Assembly: GCA_002348905.1 (NCBI GenBank)
Contig: DEBW01000068.1
Location: forward strand, 8,395 to 52,366
DNA: 43,972 bases
Direction: 5' to 3'
Source: Ruminococcus flavefaciens
Lineage (GTDB): Bacteria > Bacillota > Clostridia > Oscillospirales > Ruminococcaceae
Shown here: positions 15,210-24,523 of the stretch, one piece after another
How the letters are laid out: each line of letters opens with the position of its first letter
How positions within the stretch are numbered: the first letter of the stretch is position 1
The notes under the pieces: generated by a model
What the model saw: the letters and a program-made list of their open reading frames with translations, nothing else
Databases searched by the model: none
What the model was told of the DNA's origin: nothing
Translations under genes and position numbers: made by a program

Positions 15210-17180
15210 TCACTTCCTTACTATATCCATTTCAAACGGATCGAGTTCGAGCTTATCTCTGCCTCGTGAGCTTATCATGCTGAACATAGGCTTCGGAAGC
15301 GGTATTGTCTGAGTCTGATTAGTGTTATTGAAGAAGCATACATACTCATCTCTGCCGTTTGTTCGTGTAGTTACCTCTACACCGTCCGGCAGATTTTTCA
15401 GCTTAGGTATACCCGTCTGCATCATAAGATTTGATGCAAAGCTGTTGTAGAAGTCCTGCTCGCATATCGTACCTACGTAGTACGCAACACCATTGCAGTA
15501 GCGGTTCATGGTAACGGCAGGCGTACAGTCAAAGAAGCCGTCGCTGTACTCTGCGTAGGCTCTCGCCGTAGTAAGCTGGAGAAGGTCGCACCATTCCTTG
15601 CATACGAACTCATTTCCGGCAAAATCACGTATAGTAAGCTCATGCTTGCCTATCGGATCGTACTCTGTCACCTCTGCACCGACAAGCTCCTTGAATACTG
15701 TCGGAAGGCTGTCCATGATGCAGTTGTTCAGCTCATTTTTAACACCAGTTCTTGCAGTAAGTACAAGTGTACCGCCGTTTATAACGTAACGGTAAAGATT
15801 CTCGGTAACTGAACGCTTGTTTATATGAAGTGACGGTGCAATTACCAGTTTATAGCCTGATATATCCGTATCTGGTGAAATAACGTCAATGTTTGCGCCG
15901 TAGTGTGTGAACGCCGCATGGAAAGCTTTGAGCTGTTCGAGGTAGTAGAATCCTTCGACCTGCGGCTGTATCTTGAATGCAGCATCCGTCTCCGGAGAAT
16001 AGAGTATGGCGATATCTGAGATTATCTCGGTATCATCAAGTATACTGAGCTGAGATACGCTCTTGCAAAGCTCAGAAAATTCAAGATACCGGCGGTTAGG
16101 CTTGTTGCTGTGGTCGAGTATGCCGTGCCAGTACATCTCTGCGCCGGTAAGTGCAGTACGCCAGCGGAAGTGTACAACTGCGCTTGCACCGTGTACAAGA
16201 GCCTGCATAGAGTATCCCTTTATCTGTCCCGGACGAGGAGTCTGTGACATAGGCATCCAGCTTCCTGTAGGACCGCTGAGCTGTTCCATTACCCAGAAAT
16301 TCTTCTCCTTTATGCCACGCATAAGGTCAAGATGAAATGCGTGGGAGTAAAACTCCTCTGTATCATTCGGGATACTCACAGGCGGATAGTTGTCGTAGGA
16401 GACAAAATCCATAAATTCAAACATCTGATAGAAATCAGGTGTATTCTCGCTGAACCACGTATTTGTAGTTATCGGTACTTTTGTATCTTCAAGCCTTATG
16501 ACAAGCATAAGCTCTTTGAGGAAATTAGCCGTACTGTCTGAGGTGAATCTGTACCATTCGAGGCAAAGCGAAGGATTCTGCCAAGCCTTCGGGTAAGCAG
16601 TCGGAGGCTGTATCTGCTCGAAGCTGCTGTATTCACCGCTCCATACGCTTGTACCGAATGCAGCATTGACGTTCTCGATAGTATCGTACTTTGAAGCGAG
16701 CCAGTCTCTGAACTTAGCCTTGCATACCTCACAGCAGCAAGGATACGCTTCAAGCTCATTGTCTATCTGCCACGCAACTACTGTCGGATTTCCGGAGTAG
16801 CGGCGTATCATCTGTTCTGTTATTCTCTTTGCATAGTACTGGAACATCGGCGCATTTATACAGCGATGCCCTCTTATACCTGTCTGTATCCTTTTTCCGT
16901 CAGCGCCTACCTGTATTATATCAGGATAAGCCTCATAAAGCCAGAGCGGCGGACAGTTTGTCGGGGCACATAGTATAACGCCTATGCTATACTTTGAAAA
17001 AATACTTATAACATCATCAAGCCAGAAAAAATCAAATTCGCTGTCCCGTGGCTCAAGTCTCGACCACGCAAATTCACCTATGCGTACAAGCTTAACACCT
17101 GTACGAGCCATAGCCTCAGCATCTTTTTCCCACATTGATCTGTCCCATTGTTCAGGGTAGTAGTCAACACCAATTCTCAC
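15210..17180 (-). CDS. GH42 beta-galactosidase
   Basis: The 656-residue protein is a glycoside hydrolase family 42 enzyme. MRIGVDYYPEQW opens the TIM barrel. WQIDNE at residues 137-142 gives the acid/base Glu142, and FWVMEQLSG gives the nucleophile Glu299. A Cys cluster (CCCEVC, 148-153, plus Cys107) fits the family's zinc site. Trimerisation and C-terminal beta domains follow. There is no signal peptide, so it acts on imported galactosides such as those from plant pectin or galactan. It sits within a housekeeping operon, 13 bases after the phosphatase gene, rather than beside a sugar transporter, which is unusual. Confidence 0.95.
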   Translation of the reverse strand: MRIGVDYYPEQWDRSMWEKDAEAMARTGVKLVRIGEFAWSRLEPRDSEFDFFWLDDVISIFSKYSIGVILCAPTNCPPLWLYEAYPDIIQVGADGKRIQTGIRGHRCINAPMFQYYAKRITEQMIRRYSGNPTVVAWQIDNELEAYPCCCEVCKAKFRDWLASKYDTIENVNAAFGTSVWSGEYSSFEQIQPPTAYPKAWQNPSLCLEWYRFTSDSTANFLKELMLVIRLEDTKVPITTNTWFSENTPDFYQMFEFMDFVSYDNYPPVSIPNDTEEFYSHAFHLDLMRGIKEKNFWVMEQLSGPTGSWMPMSQTPRPGQIKGYSMQALVHGASAVVHFRWRTALTGAEMYWHGILDHSNKPNRRYLEFSELCKSVSQLSILDDTEIISDIAILYSPETDAAFKIQPQVEGFYYLEQLKAFHAAFTHYGANIDVISPDTDISGYKLVIAPSLHINKRSVTENLYRYVINGGTLVLTARTGVKNELNNCIMDSLPTVFKELVGAEVTEYDPIGKHELTIRDFAGNEFVCKEWCDLLQLTTARAYAEYSDGFFDCTPAVTMNRYCNGVAYYVGTICEQDFYNSFASNLMMQTGIPKLKNLPDGVEVTTRTNGRDEYVCFFNNTNQTQTIPLPKPMFSMISSRGRDKLELDPFEMDIVRK

Positions 17181-17193
17181 GATGTTCCTCCTG

Positions 17194-17730
17194 TTAAATT
17201 CTGTATTCTATTATCTGACAATTTTCCATAAACCAGCCTTTAAAGCTTTCGATGGTCATATTATTGAAATAAGTCTCCATAACACGGCATACTCCGCCGT
17301 GGCTTACGACAAGCACGTTCTTATCACTGTATTTTTCTATTATATCATCAATCGCTGAGTATACACGATGAGCAAGCTGCATGAGTGATTCACCTGAACC
17401 GCCCATACGCACTCCGAATTCGTATTTTCCCTCGGCAAAACCTTCGGTATATCTTGATTTTCCTTCGTAACAGCCGTAGTCCCACTCACGAAGTCTTACA
17501 TCTGTTATTATCGAAAGTCCGCATCTTTCAGCAACAACTTTTGCGGTAGTCTGTGCTCTGAGCATAGGAGAAGCTATGATAATATCTATATCTCCCAGCT
17601 TTTCAATATCCTCTGCAAGCTTTTCAGCCTGTAGTATACCTGTTTCGTTGAGCGGAAGGTCAGTTGAACCAAGTACGATATCCTCTTTGTTATAGTCGGT
17701 CTGACCGTGTCTTGTAGAATATATCTTCAT
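17194..17730 (-). CDS. Histidine phosphatase (phosphoglycerate mutase-like) family protein
   Basis: The 178-residue protein has the phosphohistidine motif RHGQTDYN at about residues 7-14, the second Arg in SPMLRAQTTA (about 54-63), a catalytic acid region RLREWDYGCYEG, and the second catalytic His in VVSHGGVCR. Members dephosphorylate small metabolites or act as mutases; the substrate is not evident, and CobC-type or generic phosphatases are both possible. It overlaps the recN gene by four bases and precedes the GH42 gene. Confidence 0.9.
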   Translation of the reverse strand: MKIYSTRHGQTDYNKEDIVLGSTDLPLNETGILQAEKLAEDIEKLGDIDIIIASPMLRAQTTAKVVAERCGLSIITDVRLREWDYGCYEGKSRYTEGFAEGKYEFGVRMGGSGESLMQLAHRVYSAIDDIIEKYSDKNVLVVSHGGVCRVMETYFNNMTIESFKGWFMENCQIIEYRI

Positions 17731-19388
17731 ATTTCAGCAGCCTTTCTTATTTCTGCGCCGGCATTTTCAAGCATTAGTCTGCTTGGATCGTCTCCGCCCA
17801 TGATACGTGCGATCTCAGATATCCTGCCGTCCATGTCGAGCTGTGTAACGTTAGTCTCTGTGCGGTCGCCGACAACTTTTTTCTCTATCATAAGATGATT
17901 GTCAGCCATAACTGCTATCTGAGAAAGGTGAGTTACACATATCACCTGACGAACCTTTCCTATCTCACGCAGCTTTATGCCTATCTTCTGAGCAGCCTTA
18001 CCGCTTACGCCGGTATCTATCTCGTCGAATATCATAGTAGGTATGCTGTCCTTGTCAGCGATAACGCTTTTAAGTGCGAGCATTATACGTGAAAGTTCAC
18101 CGCCGGAAGCTATCTTGGATATCGGCTTGGGTTCTTCGCCCTTGTTTGCCGATATCATGAACTCTACGCTGTCCATACCATTTACTGTCAGTTTGCCTTT
18201 TTCATGGCGGACAGCTATTATAACTCCCGACATATTGAGAAATTCAAGCTCATCTGTAACACTTTTCGCAAAGCGCTGAGCGACCTCCTCACGGTAGTCA
18301 TAGAGAGCTTTCGCCTGCTCAGTGACTTTGTGCAGAAGCTCGTCACGCTTTTCAGCAAGCTCCTTTATCTCGTCAGAGCAGCTGTCAAGCTGAGACATCT
18401 CCATGCAGGCGCTGTCATAGAGCTTCACAAGTCCTTCGCAGTCCTCGGCGTATTTGCGTTTCAGCCTGTTTATAGCACTCAGTCTCTCGCTGAGATAACC
18501 AAGTCTCTGACCGTCAAGCTCTATCGTATCAGCAGCTTTTTCAAGTTCAGAAGCAATGTCAGAAAGCTCTATCTCAACGGCAGAAAGGCGCTCGTAAAGC
18601 TCGGCAAGAGCCGTGTTGTTATCGGTAAATGCAGCTATCTCGTTTTCAGCAGAAGCTATCATATCATTTGCGGCATCTTCTCCGATTATTGCGTTTACGG
18701 CACTTCCTACGGCGATGACTGTCTTTTCAGAATCCTTTGCAGCGGCGTACTCTTTTTCGAGAGTATCGTCCTCGCCGGCAGACAGTTCAAGTTCTCCGAT
18801 ATCGTCTATGACTTCATTGAGATACCGGCTTCGCTCCTGTCTTGACTGTTCAAGCTTTTTAAGTTCACCGAGCCGTCTTGCTGTACTCTGCAATTCACGG
18901 AAAGTAACTCTGTAAGCCTCTAAAAGTGTATCATCTCCGCCGAAATCATCGAGTATCTGCAAATGCTTTTCACTGTCAAGAAGTATCTGATTGTCGTGCT
19001 GACCGTGTATATTTATAAGCATCGAGCCTATCTCTTTCAGCAGAGATGCAGAAGCTGTACGGCTGTTGATGCGTGATACACTTCCGCCGTCAGCGCTTAT
19101 CTCACGGGTAACAGTTATCTCATGTCCCTCGTGCTCTATGCCGAGTTCATCGAGTTTAGCCTCATGCTCAGGCGAAAGGTCGGTGAAAAGAGCAGTAATT
19201 ACCGCCTTATCACAGCCTGTACGTACTATGTCCTTGCTGCTTCGCTGACCGAGCACAGCGTTGATACCGTTTATGAGTATCGACTTTCCTGCTCCGGTCT
19301 CGCCGGTGAATATATTCAGCCGGTCAGTAAGAGGTATAACAGCTTCTTTTATGACCGCAAGATTCTTTATATATATCTCCTTCAACAT
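17727..19388 (-). CDS. recN: DNA repair protein RecN
   Basis: The 553-residue SMC-like ATPase has Walker A GETGAGKS at residues 29-36 and a NIHGQHDNQ segment at about 127-135. A long coiled-coil middle (about 150-370) precedes the C-terminal signature SGGELSRIMLALK and Walker B MIFDEIDTGVSG. RecN is recruited early to double-strand breaks in the nucleoid. It follows argR by 12 bases, the arrangement found in Bacillus and Clostridia. I see no SOS box in front of it, since it is internal to an operon. Confidence 0.96.
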   Translation of the reverse strand: MLKEIYIKNLAVIKEAVIPLTDRLNIFTGETGAGKSILINGINAVLGQRSSKDIVRTGCDKAVITALFTDLSPEHEAKLDELGIEHEGHEITVTREISADGGSVSRINSRTASASLLKEIGSMLINIHGQHDNQILLDSEKHLQILDDFGGDDTLLEAYRVTFRELQSTARRLGELKKLEQSRQERSRYLNEVIDDIGELELSAGEDDTLEKEYAAAKDSEKTVIAVGSAVNAIIGEDAANDMIASAENEIAAFTDNNTALAELYERLSAVEIELSDIASELEKAADTIELDGQRLGYLSERLSAINRLKRKYAEDCEGLVKLYDSACMEMSQLDSCSDEIKELAEKRDELLHKVTEQAKALYDYREEVAQRFAKSVTDELEFLNMSGVIIAVRHEKGKLTVNGMDSVEFMISANKGEEPKPISKIASGGELSRIMLALKSVIADKDSIPTMIFDEIDTGVSGKAAQKIGIKLREIGKVRQVICVTHLSQIAVMADNHLMIEKKVVGDRTETNVTQLDMDGRISEIARIMGGDDPSRLMLENAGAEIRKAAEI

Positions 19389-19400
19389 CAGTCCGTTACA

Positions 19401-19844
19401 CTACCTTCCGGGAAAAACCTCGCTTTTGAATTTCTTCGATAGCTTCTTTGCATCAGCTTCGGTTCTTACAAGTATGAATATAGTATCATCTCCGGCGATA
19501 GTACCAACGATACCCTCATGATTAACAGAGTCTATCGCTGCACAAGTGCCCTGAGCCATTCCGGCACGACATTTCAGCACAATGGTATTCATTGCGTAGT
19601 CAACGGATATCACGGATTCAGCAAAAATGCTCTTCTCCGCAACTGCTGCCGCTGGAAGAGTGTATCTGTATACGCCGTTTTCGTCACGCTGCTTGACAAG
19701 TGAGAGCTGCTGTATATCTCTTGAAAGAGTTGCCTGAGTTGTTTTTATCCCTTTTTCAGCAAGCAGCTCTATGAGCATTTCCTGAGTAGCAACAGGACGC
19801 TCGCTGATAAGTTCGAGTATAACTTCATGTCTGCGATTTTTCAT
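19401..19844 (-). CDS. argR: Arginine repressor
   Basis: The protein (147 residues from the chosen ATG) has the ArgR winged-helix N-terminus (MKNRRHEVILELISERPVA, with TTQATLSRDIQQL as recognition helix region). Its C-terminal oligomerisation and arginine-binding domain includes GTCAAIDSVNHEGIVGTIAGDD without a break. It represses arginine biosynthesis genes as an arginine-bound hexamer. I choose 19844 because GGAG lies 8 bases upstream; an ATG at 19856 (MEKN...) is an alternative. It lies just after nadK and before recN, the standard clostridial order. Confidence 0.94.
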   Translation of the reverse strand: MKNRRHEVILELISERPVATQEMLIELLAEKGIKTTQATLSRDIQQLSLVKQRDENGVYRYTLPAAAVAEKSIFAESVISVDYAMNTIVLKCRAGMAQGTCAAIDSVNHEGIVGTIAGDDTIFILVRTEADAKKLSKKFKSEVFPGR

Positions 19845-19858
19845 ATTTTTCTCCATAA

Positions 19859-20713
19859 TTACTTTATTGGACGGCAAAGTTTCCTGCAAAGAGATTCATG
19901 GAATGAATTGCCGATAAGATTCACAAATTTTAGGTTGTTCTGACCACGTTTTATCTCGATAGATTCGCCGCCGGAAAGACTTTTTATCACTTCGCCGTCA
20001 ACGCTTATGACCATTTCCTCGCCGGCTGTATTGGCATTTGAAAGTCCAAGCTTACGGGAAGGCGCAAAAATAGTAGCTCTTGAAAAGAGACTGTGCGGAC
20101 ATATCAGCGTCATTTCGATACATTCAAGGTCAGGCTCAATTACTGGTCCGCCTGCTGAAAGCGCATACGCCGTTGAACCGGAAGGAGTGCTGAAAAGAAC
20201 TCCGTCAGCACGGTATTTCCCCACAAGGTAGCCGTCCGAGAATACCTCAAAATCACTTATCCTGAAACTTCCTGAACGAGCTGAAATCTCATTGAGAGCC
20301 GTATAAACTATATCGCCGTTTTCGCCGTGAACTATCATATCAATGGTCATTCTCTCGGATATCTCATAGTCTCCTGTCACAAGGAGCTTCAGCTTATCGA
20401 GCTGGTCAGCTTCAAGTCCTGCCATGAATCCGAGAGTTCCGGTATTTATTCCCAGCAGCTTTGTGTCGATGCCCATAAGATGCTTCGCACAGCGGAGTAT
20501 AGTACCGTCACCGCCGATGGCAAGGACGATATCCGCAGTCTTAGCCGATTCAGATATAGGTTCAAATTTAACACAGGTCTTATCTTCAAAGTCGTTTCTG
20601 AATTTTGGACTTACGCTCACCTCGATGCCTGCTTCTCTGAGAATATCGCAGGCTTCACGGGCACAGCTGAGTGCATTTTTCTTTTGAAAATTAGGATACA
20701 AAGCCGCTTTCAT
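19859..20713 (-). CDS. nadK: NAD kinase
   Basis: The 284-residue protein has the diagnostic GGDGTILR at residues 67-74, a Gly-rich GINTGTLGFMAGL, and the STPSGSTAYALSAGGPV segment of ATP-NAD kinases. It phosphorylates NAD to NADP in the cytosol. It lies 9 bases after tlyA and 14 before the argR start. Confidence 0.96.
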   Translation of the reverse strand: MKAALYPNFQKKNALSCAREACDILREAGIEVSVSPKFRNDFEDKTCVKFEPISESAKTADIVLAIGGDGTILRCAKHLMGIDTKLLGINTGTLGFMAGLEADQLDKLKLLVTGDYEISERMTIDMIVHGENGDIVYTALNEISARSGSFRISDFEVFSDGYLVGKYRADGVLFSTPSGSTAYALSAGGPVIEPDLECIEMTLICPHSLFSRATIFAPSRKLGLSNANTAGEEMVISVDGEVIKSLSGGESIEIKRGQNNLKFVNLIGNSFHESLCRKLCRPIK

Positions 20714-20722
20714 CTTATCCTC

Positions 20723-21508
20723 CTAAAGGCAGGAGAAAGCTTCTCCCACCAATTTTCTGAAATCGTGCGGCGGCGGACTTTCCGCAGTTTTTTTAAACTC
20801 CGCCAGATACTCTATGTTACCACTTCCGCCCTTTACGGGAGAAAAGGTATAATCCACAGGAACAAGTCCGCAAAGACGGGCGAAAACGTCTGTCTCTGCG
20901 AGTACACGCTCATGTGCCTTTCTGTCTTTAACTATGCCTCTTTTGCCGATATCACTTTTACCGGCTTCAAACTGAGGTTTTATCAGTACCGCTGCACAGC
21001 CGCTGTCATTGAGAAGCTCGCACAGCTTCGGCAGTATCTTAGTAAGGGATATAAACGACACATCAACACTTATAAAGTCTGCCTGACCGCCGATATCCTC
21101 AGCAGTTACATTGCGGATATCGGTATTTTCCATATTAACTACCCTGCTGTCAGTGCGGAGCTTTTCAGCAAGCTGACCGTGACCTACATCAACGGCAAAT
21201 ACCCTTTCAGCTCCGTGTTCAAGCATGAACTGAGTGAATCCGCCTGTTGAAGCTCCGATATCAAGACATATCTTGCCATTCAGGTCAAGACCGAAGGTAT
21301 CATAAGCCTTTTCAAGTTTCAAAGCTCCTCTGCCGACATATAACTCCTGTTCGGATGATTCTATCCTGTCCTCCGGAAGCACTTCATCAGAGGCTTTTTT
21401 TGCCGGTTTTCCGTTTACAGTAACAGCTCCGGACTTTATCATTTCCTTTGCACGTTCTCTGCTTCTTGCGATACCTCTCGCAACAAGCTCAGCATCAAGC
21501 CTCGCCAT
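20723..21508 (-). CDS. tlyA: TlyA-family S4/FtsJ-like rRNA methyltransferase
   Basis: The 261-residue protein has an N-terminal S4 RNA-binding domain (MARLDAELVARGIARSRERA... with GAVTVNGKPAKKAS). The FtsJ-like Rossmann methyltransferase domain has CLDIGASTGGFTQFML at about residues 82-97 and the catalytic-type Lys in LIKPQFEAGK. Members 2'-O-methylate 16S/23S rRNA; the hemolysin name is historical. I place the start at ATG 21508, preceded by AGGAGCAG, so it overlaps the dxs end by 14 bases. A longer reading to 21550 would run well into dxs. Confidence 0.93.
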   Translation of the reverse strand: MARLDAELVARGIARSRERAKEMIKSGAVTVNGKPAKKASDEVLPEDRIESSEQELYVGRGALKLEKAYDTFGLDLNGKICLDIGASTGGFTQFMLEHGAERVFAVDVGHGQLAEKLRTDSRVVNMENTDIRNVTAEDIGGQADFISVDVSFISLTKILPKLCELLNDSGCAAVLIKPQFEAGKSDIGKRGIVKDRKAHERVLAETDVFARLCGLVPVDYTFSPVKGGSGNIEYLAEFKKTAESPPPHDFRKLVGEAFSCL

Positions 21509-23390
21509 TTTTACTGCTCCTGCTGCAGATATATTCAACCATTTTATCATATGTCAGACCAAGTTTGCTGAGAGCTGAACGTGCAGAAGCCTGCTTGACA
21601 AATCCCTCAACAGCGACTCTGCTGTAATCGCCCTTGTATCCTTCCTCCATGAGCATATCTCCGAACAGAGAAGAAATGCCGCCGTTTTTCTCGGCTTCTT
21701 CAAAGAATACAATGCGCTTGTAGTCTGCTATTTCCTTAACAAGTTCACGAGCTACAGGGAATATCTTTGTAAGCTTGAGGATATCGCAATTTATACCCTT
21801 TGCTTTCAGCTTATCCTTAGCCTTGTAAGCCTCATTGTAAAGCCTGCCGTAGGTTATGATAAGAGTGTCGCTTTCCTCACTTCTCATGAAGATATGTTCT
21901 GTGCTGACGTAGTTTCTGTTGAAGTTCACACTTTCAGCACCACGGGGATATCTCACAGCAACAAGACCTTTGTTTGCGTATATCGCCTTTCTGAGACAAA
22001 GACGAAGCTCCTCATAGCATGAAGGGGAATATATGACTGTATTTGGTATAGTCGTGAGCATAGGAACATCGAAAAGTCCCTGATGAGTTTCACCGTCCTC
22101 GCCTACTATGCCTGCACGGTCGATACCGAGTACAACGTGGAGCTTGCCTATAGCGATATCGTGTACGAGCTGGTCATAGGAACGCTGTAAAAACGTGGAG
22201 TATACAGCGAATACCGGTATCTGTCCCATTGAGGCAAGTCCGCCTGCAAAGGTAACAGCGTGTTGTTCGGCGATTCCGACATCATAGAAGCGTTCAGGGA
22301 ATCTCTTGCCGAAGAATTGCAGACCTGTACCGTACTTCATAGCAGCAGTTATAGCACATATCCTGTCATCCTGCTCAGCAAGCGATACAAGCTCCTTACC
22401 GAAAACGGTCGAGTAGCTGTCGCCGGCAGATACTTCCGGATTGCCGGTAACTATGTCAAATTTTGAGATGCCGTGATACTCTCCCGGATTCTTTTCAGCC
22501 GGAAGATAGCCTTTTCCCTTAGTAGTTTTAACATGGATGAAAACAGGCATATGGTAGGATTTTGCCATATGCATGACCTGTTCAAGCTCACTGAGACTGT
22601 GACCGTTTACAGGTCCGAGGTATATGAAGCCCATATCCTCGAACATAGTTCTTTCAAGGATAGTAGACTTTATCGCATCCTTGGCGTACTTCATGCCCTT
22701 AGCCATTTTATTGCCGACTACCGGCACTTTTGAAAGATTCTTTTCAACAAGACGCTTGGTATCGAGGTATTTCTCGGTATTTCTCAGAGTTGTGAGGTAC
22801 CGACCGAGTGCGCCGACGCTTTTTGAGATAGACATATTGTTATCATTAAGGATAACAATAAGATTGCTGTTCTGTTTGTAACAGCAGTTGTTCATAGCCT
22901 CGTAGAACATACCTCCGGTCATAGCTCCGTCGCCTATAACAGCAACGGTATAATTATCTCTGCCCTGGAGCTTCATAGCCTCGGCGATGCCGCAGGCTAC
23001 TGATACAGATGTACTGCTGTGACCGGAAATAAATGAGTCATGCACCGACTCCTCCGGCTTCGGGAATCCGGAAATACCATTCTCCTGACGGAGAGAGGAT
23101 AATTTATCAGCTCGTCCGGTAAGTATCTTATGGACGTAAGCCTGATGTCCCACATCCCATACTATCTTGTCGTCAGGCGAGTTGAAATTACGGTGTATAG
23201 ACATTGTAAGCTCAACTACGCCAAGGTTTGAAGCAAGGTGACCTCCTGTCTTGGAAACAGTGGAGATAAGAAGAGTTCTTATCTCACTGCAAAGGTATTT
23301 GCACTGCTGCAAAGACAGGTCTTTAAGACCTGCCGGCAGCTCAAGATCAGCAAGGCTCACCCTGCTGGTGTCATTTATAACTTCATTCAT
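21495..23390 (-). CDS. dxs: 1-deoxy-D-xylulose-5-phosphate synthase
   Basis: The 631-residue thiamine-diphosphate enzyme begins the MEP isoprenoid pathway by condensing pyruvate and glyceraldehyde-3-phosphate. Features include SSNLGVVELT-like histidine-loop context (SKTGGHLASNLGVVEL), GDGAMTGGMFYEAMNN as the ThDP/Mg motif, and the central pyrimidine-domain segment VGIAEQHAVTFAGG with its catalytic Glu. A transketolase C-terminal domain follows. It sits 33 bases after the prenyl transferase gene whose substrate pathway it feeds. Confidence 0.97.
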   Translation of the reverse strand: MNEVINDTSRVSLADLELPAGLKDLSLQQCKYLCSEIRTLLISTVSKTGGHLASNLGVVELTMSIHRNFNSPDDKIVWDVGHQAYVHKILTGRADKLSSLRQENGISGFPKPEESVHDSFISGHSSTSVSVACGIAEAMKLQGRDNYTVAVIGDGAMTGGMFYEAMNNCCYKQNSNLIVILNDNNMSISKSVGALGRYLTTLRNTEKYLDTKRLVEKNLSKVPVVGNKMAKGMKYAKDAIKSTILERTMFEDMGFIYLGPVNGHSLSELEQVMHMAKSYHMPVFIHVKTTKGKGYLPAEKNPGEYHGISKFDIVTGNPEVSAGDSYSTVFGKELVSLAEQDDRICAITAAMKYGTGLQFFGKRFPERFYDVGIAEQHAVTFAGGLASMGQIPVFAVYSTFLQRSYDQLVHDIAIGKLHVVLGIDRAGIVGEDGETHQGLFDVPMLTTIPNTVIYSPSCYEELRLCLRKAIYANKGLVAVRYPRGAESVNFNRNYVSTEHIFMRSEESDTLIITYGRLYNEAYKAKDKLKAKGINCDILKLTKIFPVARELVKEIADYKRIVFFEEAEKNGGISSLFGDMLMEEGYKGDYSRVAVEGFVKQASARSALSKLGLTYDKMVEYICSRSSKNGEA

Positions 23391-23423
23391 TTTAATCAGG
23401 CGGAATGTTCCGCTGCTCCTTTG

Positions 23424-24314
23424 TTAGTTTTTACGTCTTAAAAGAGTTTCAGTAAGCTCTTTAAGGAAAGCGTTGTCCTCGAAAGCATCAAGCCATTCAA
23501 GCGCCTCAGAAGTTGCCTTATCAGCTATTTTCTGAGCTTTTTCGATACCCAGAAGTGAAACGAGAGTTCTCTTGTTCTCTCTCTCGTCGCTGCCGACAGG
23601 CTTTCCGAGTTCTTCCTGAGTGCTTGTAATGTCAAGGATATCGTCGATTATCTGGAAAGCAAGACCGATCCTCAGACCGTACTCAGCAGCAGCCTGCATA
23701 TGTATGCTTCCGCCTTCGCCGCAGATAGTACCCATAACACATGATACAGCGATAAGCTGACCTGTCTTACAGCGGTACATATTTCTGAGTTCTTCCTCTG
23801 TAACGTCATCACGCTCTTCGTTTTCCATATCTATTACCTGACCGCCGATCATGCCGTCTCTGCCGACAGAGTTGGCGAGTACAGATATTATCAGCACTTT
23901 CTGGTCAGATGAAAGCTCCTGAGAATCAGCGATTATCTCGAAAGGCAGCACTGAAAGAGCATCGCCGGCGAGTATAGCTAAAGCCTCGTTGAACTGCTTG
24001 TGACATGAAGGCTTTCCTCTGCGGAAATCATCGTTATCCATTGCAGGAAGGTCATCGTGGATAAGGGAGAATGTGTGTATCATCTCGATAGCAGCAGCCG
24101 GTGCAACTGCGTTCTTGATATTTCCTCCGAGAGCCTCACAGAAAGCGAAAACAAGAGCTGGTCTTATACGTTTTCCGCCGGCTTCAAGGGAATAGTTCAT
24201 TGCGTCGATAAGGTTTTTCTGCGGTTCGTTGACTTCGGTATGGCTGTTGTAGTTTTTAAGGTTCTCTTCCACAAGAGCCTTATACTGAGCCATTTTCTCG
24301 TTAAAATTACTCAT
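23424..24314 (-). CDS. ispA: Polyprenyl (farnesyl/geranylgeranyl) diphosphate synthase
   Basis: The 296-residue trans-prenyltransferase has the first Asp-rich motif DDLPAMDNDDFRRG (about residues 85-98), the second motif DDILD, and GKRIRPALVF and GQVIDM in the expected order. It elongates isoprenoid chains from IPP and DMAPP. The start at 24314 lies 4 bases after the xseB stop and lacks a near Shine-Dalgarno sequence. Translation may depend on coupling; GGAGG occurs about 30 bases upstream inside xseB. Chain length (C15 or C20) cannot be read with certainty. Confidence 0.93.
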   Translation of the reverse strand: MSNFNEKMAQYKALVEENLKNYNSHTEVNEPQKNLIDAMNYSLEAGGKRIRPALVFAFCEALGGNIKNAVAPAAAIEMIHTFSLIHDDLPAMDNDDFRRGKPSCHKQFNEALAILAGDALSVLPFEIIADSQELSSDQKVLIISVLANSVGRDGMIGGQVIDMENEERDDVTEEELRNMYRCKTGQLIAVSCVMGTICGEGGSIHMQAAAEYGLRIGLAFQIIDDILDITSTQEELGKPVGSDERENKRTLVSLLGIEKAQKIADKATSEALEWLDAFEDNAFLKELTETLLRRKN

Positions 24315-24318
24315 AATA

Positions 24319-24519
24319 CTATTTCGACGCTGCAGTACCGTCATCCTCCGTTATTTTTATTTTTGCTTCGTCCAGCTGTTTTCTGCAGACAGCCGAGAGC
24401 TTAACGCCCTCGCCGTACAGCCCGACTGCTTTTTCAAGCGGTATATCGCCTTTTTCAAGCTCTGCAACGATGCTGCTGAGCTTTTTCATATTATCTTCAA
24501 AGGTCGTTTTTTCTTCCAT
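24319..24519 (-). CDS. xseB: Exodeoxyribonuclease VII small subunit
   Basis: The 66-residue protein starts MEEKTTFEDNMKKLSSIVAEL and carries the family pattern LEKGDIPLEKAVGLYGEGVKL followed by a charged tail. It binds the large subunit to form the ssDNA-specific exonuclease VII. The ATG at 24519 follows xseA by 4 bases with GGTGAG upstream. A longer in-frame version would overlap xseA and is unlikely. Confidence 0.93.
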   Translation of the reverse strand: MEEKTTFEDNMKKLSSIVAELEKGDIPLEKAVGLYGEGVKLSAVCRKQLDEAKIKITEDDGTAASK

Positions 24520-24523
24520 AAAC

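Noticed and set aside
20327..21250. A 307-residue plus-strand open frame opposite nadK and tlyA
   Set aside because: Length alone is notable, but both minus-strand genes beneath it are secure and the translated frame shows no recognisable family.
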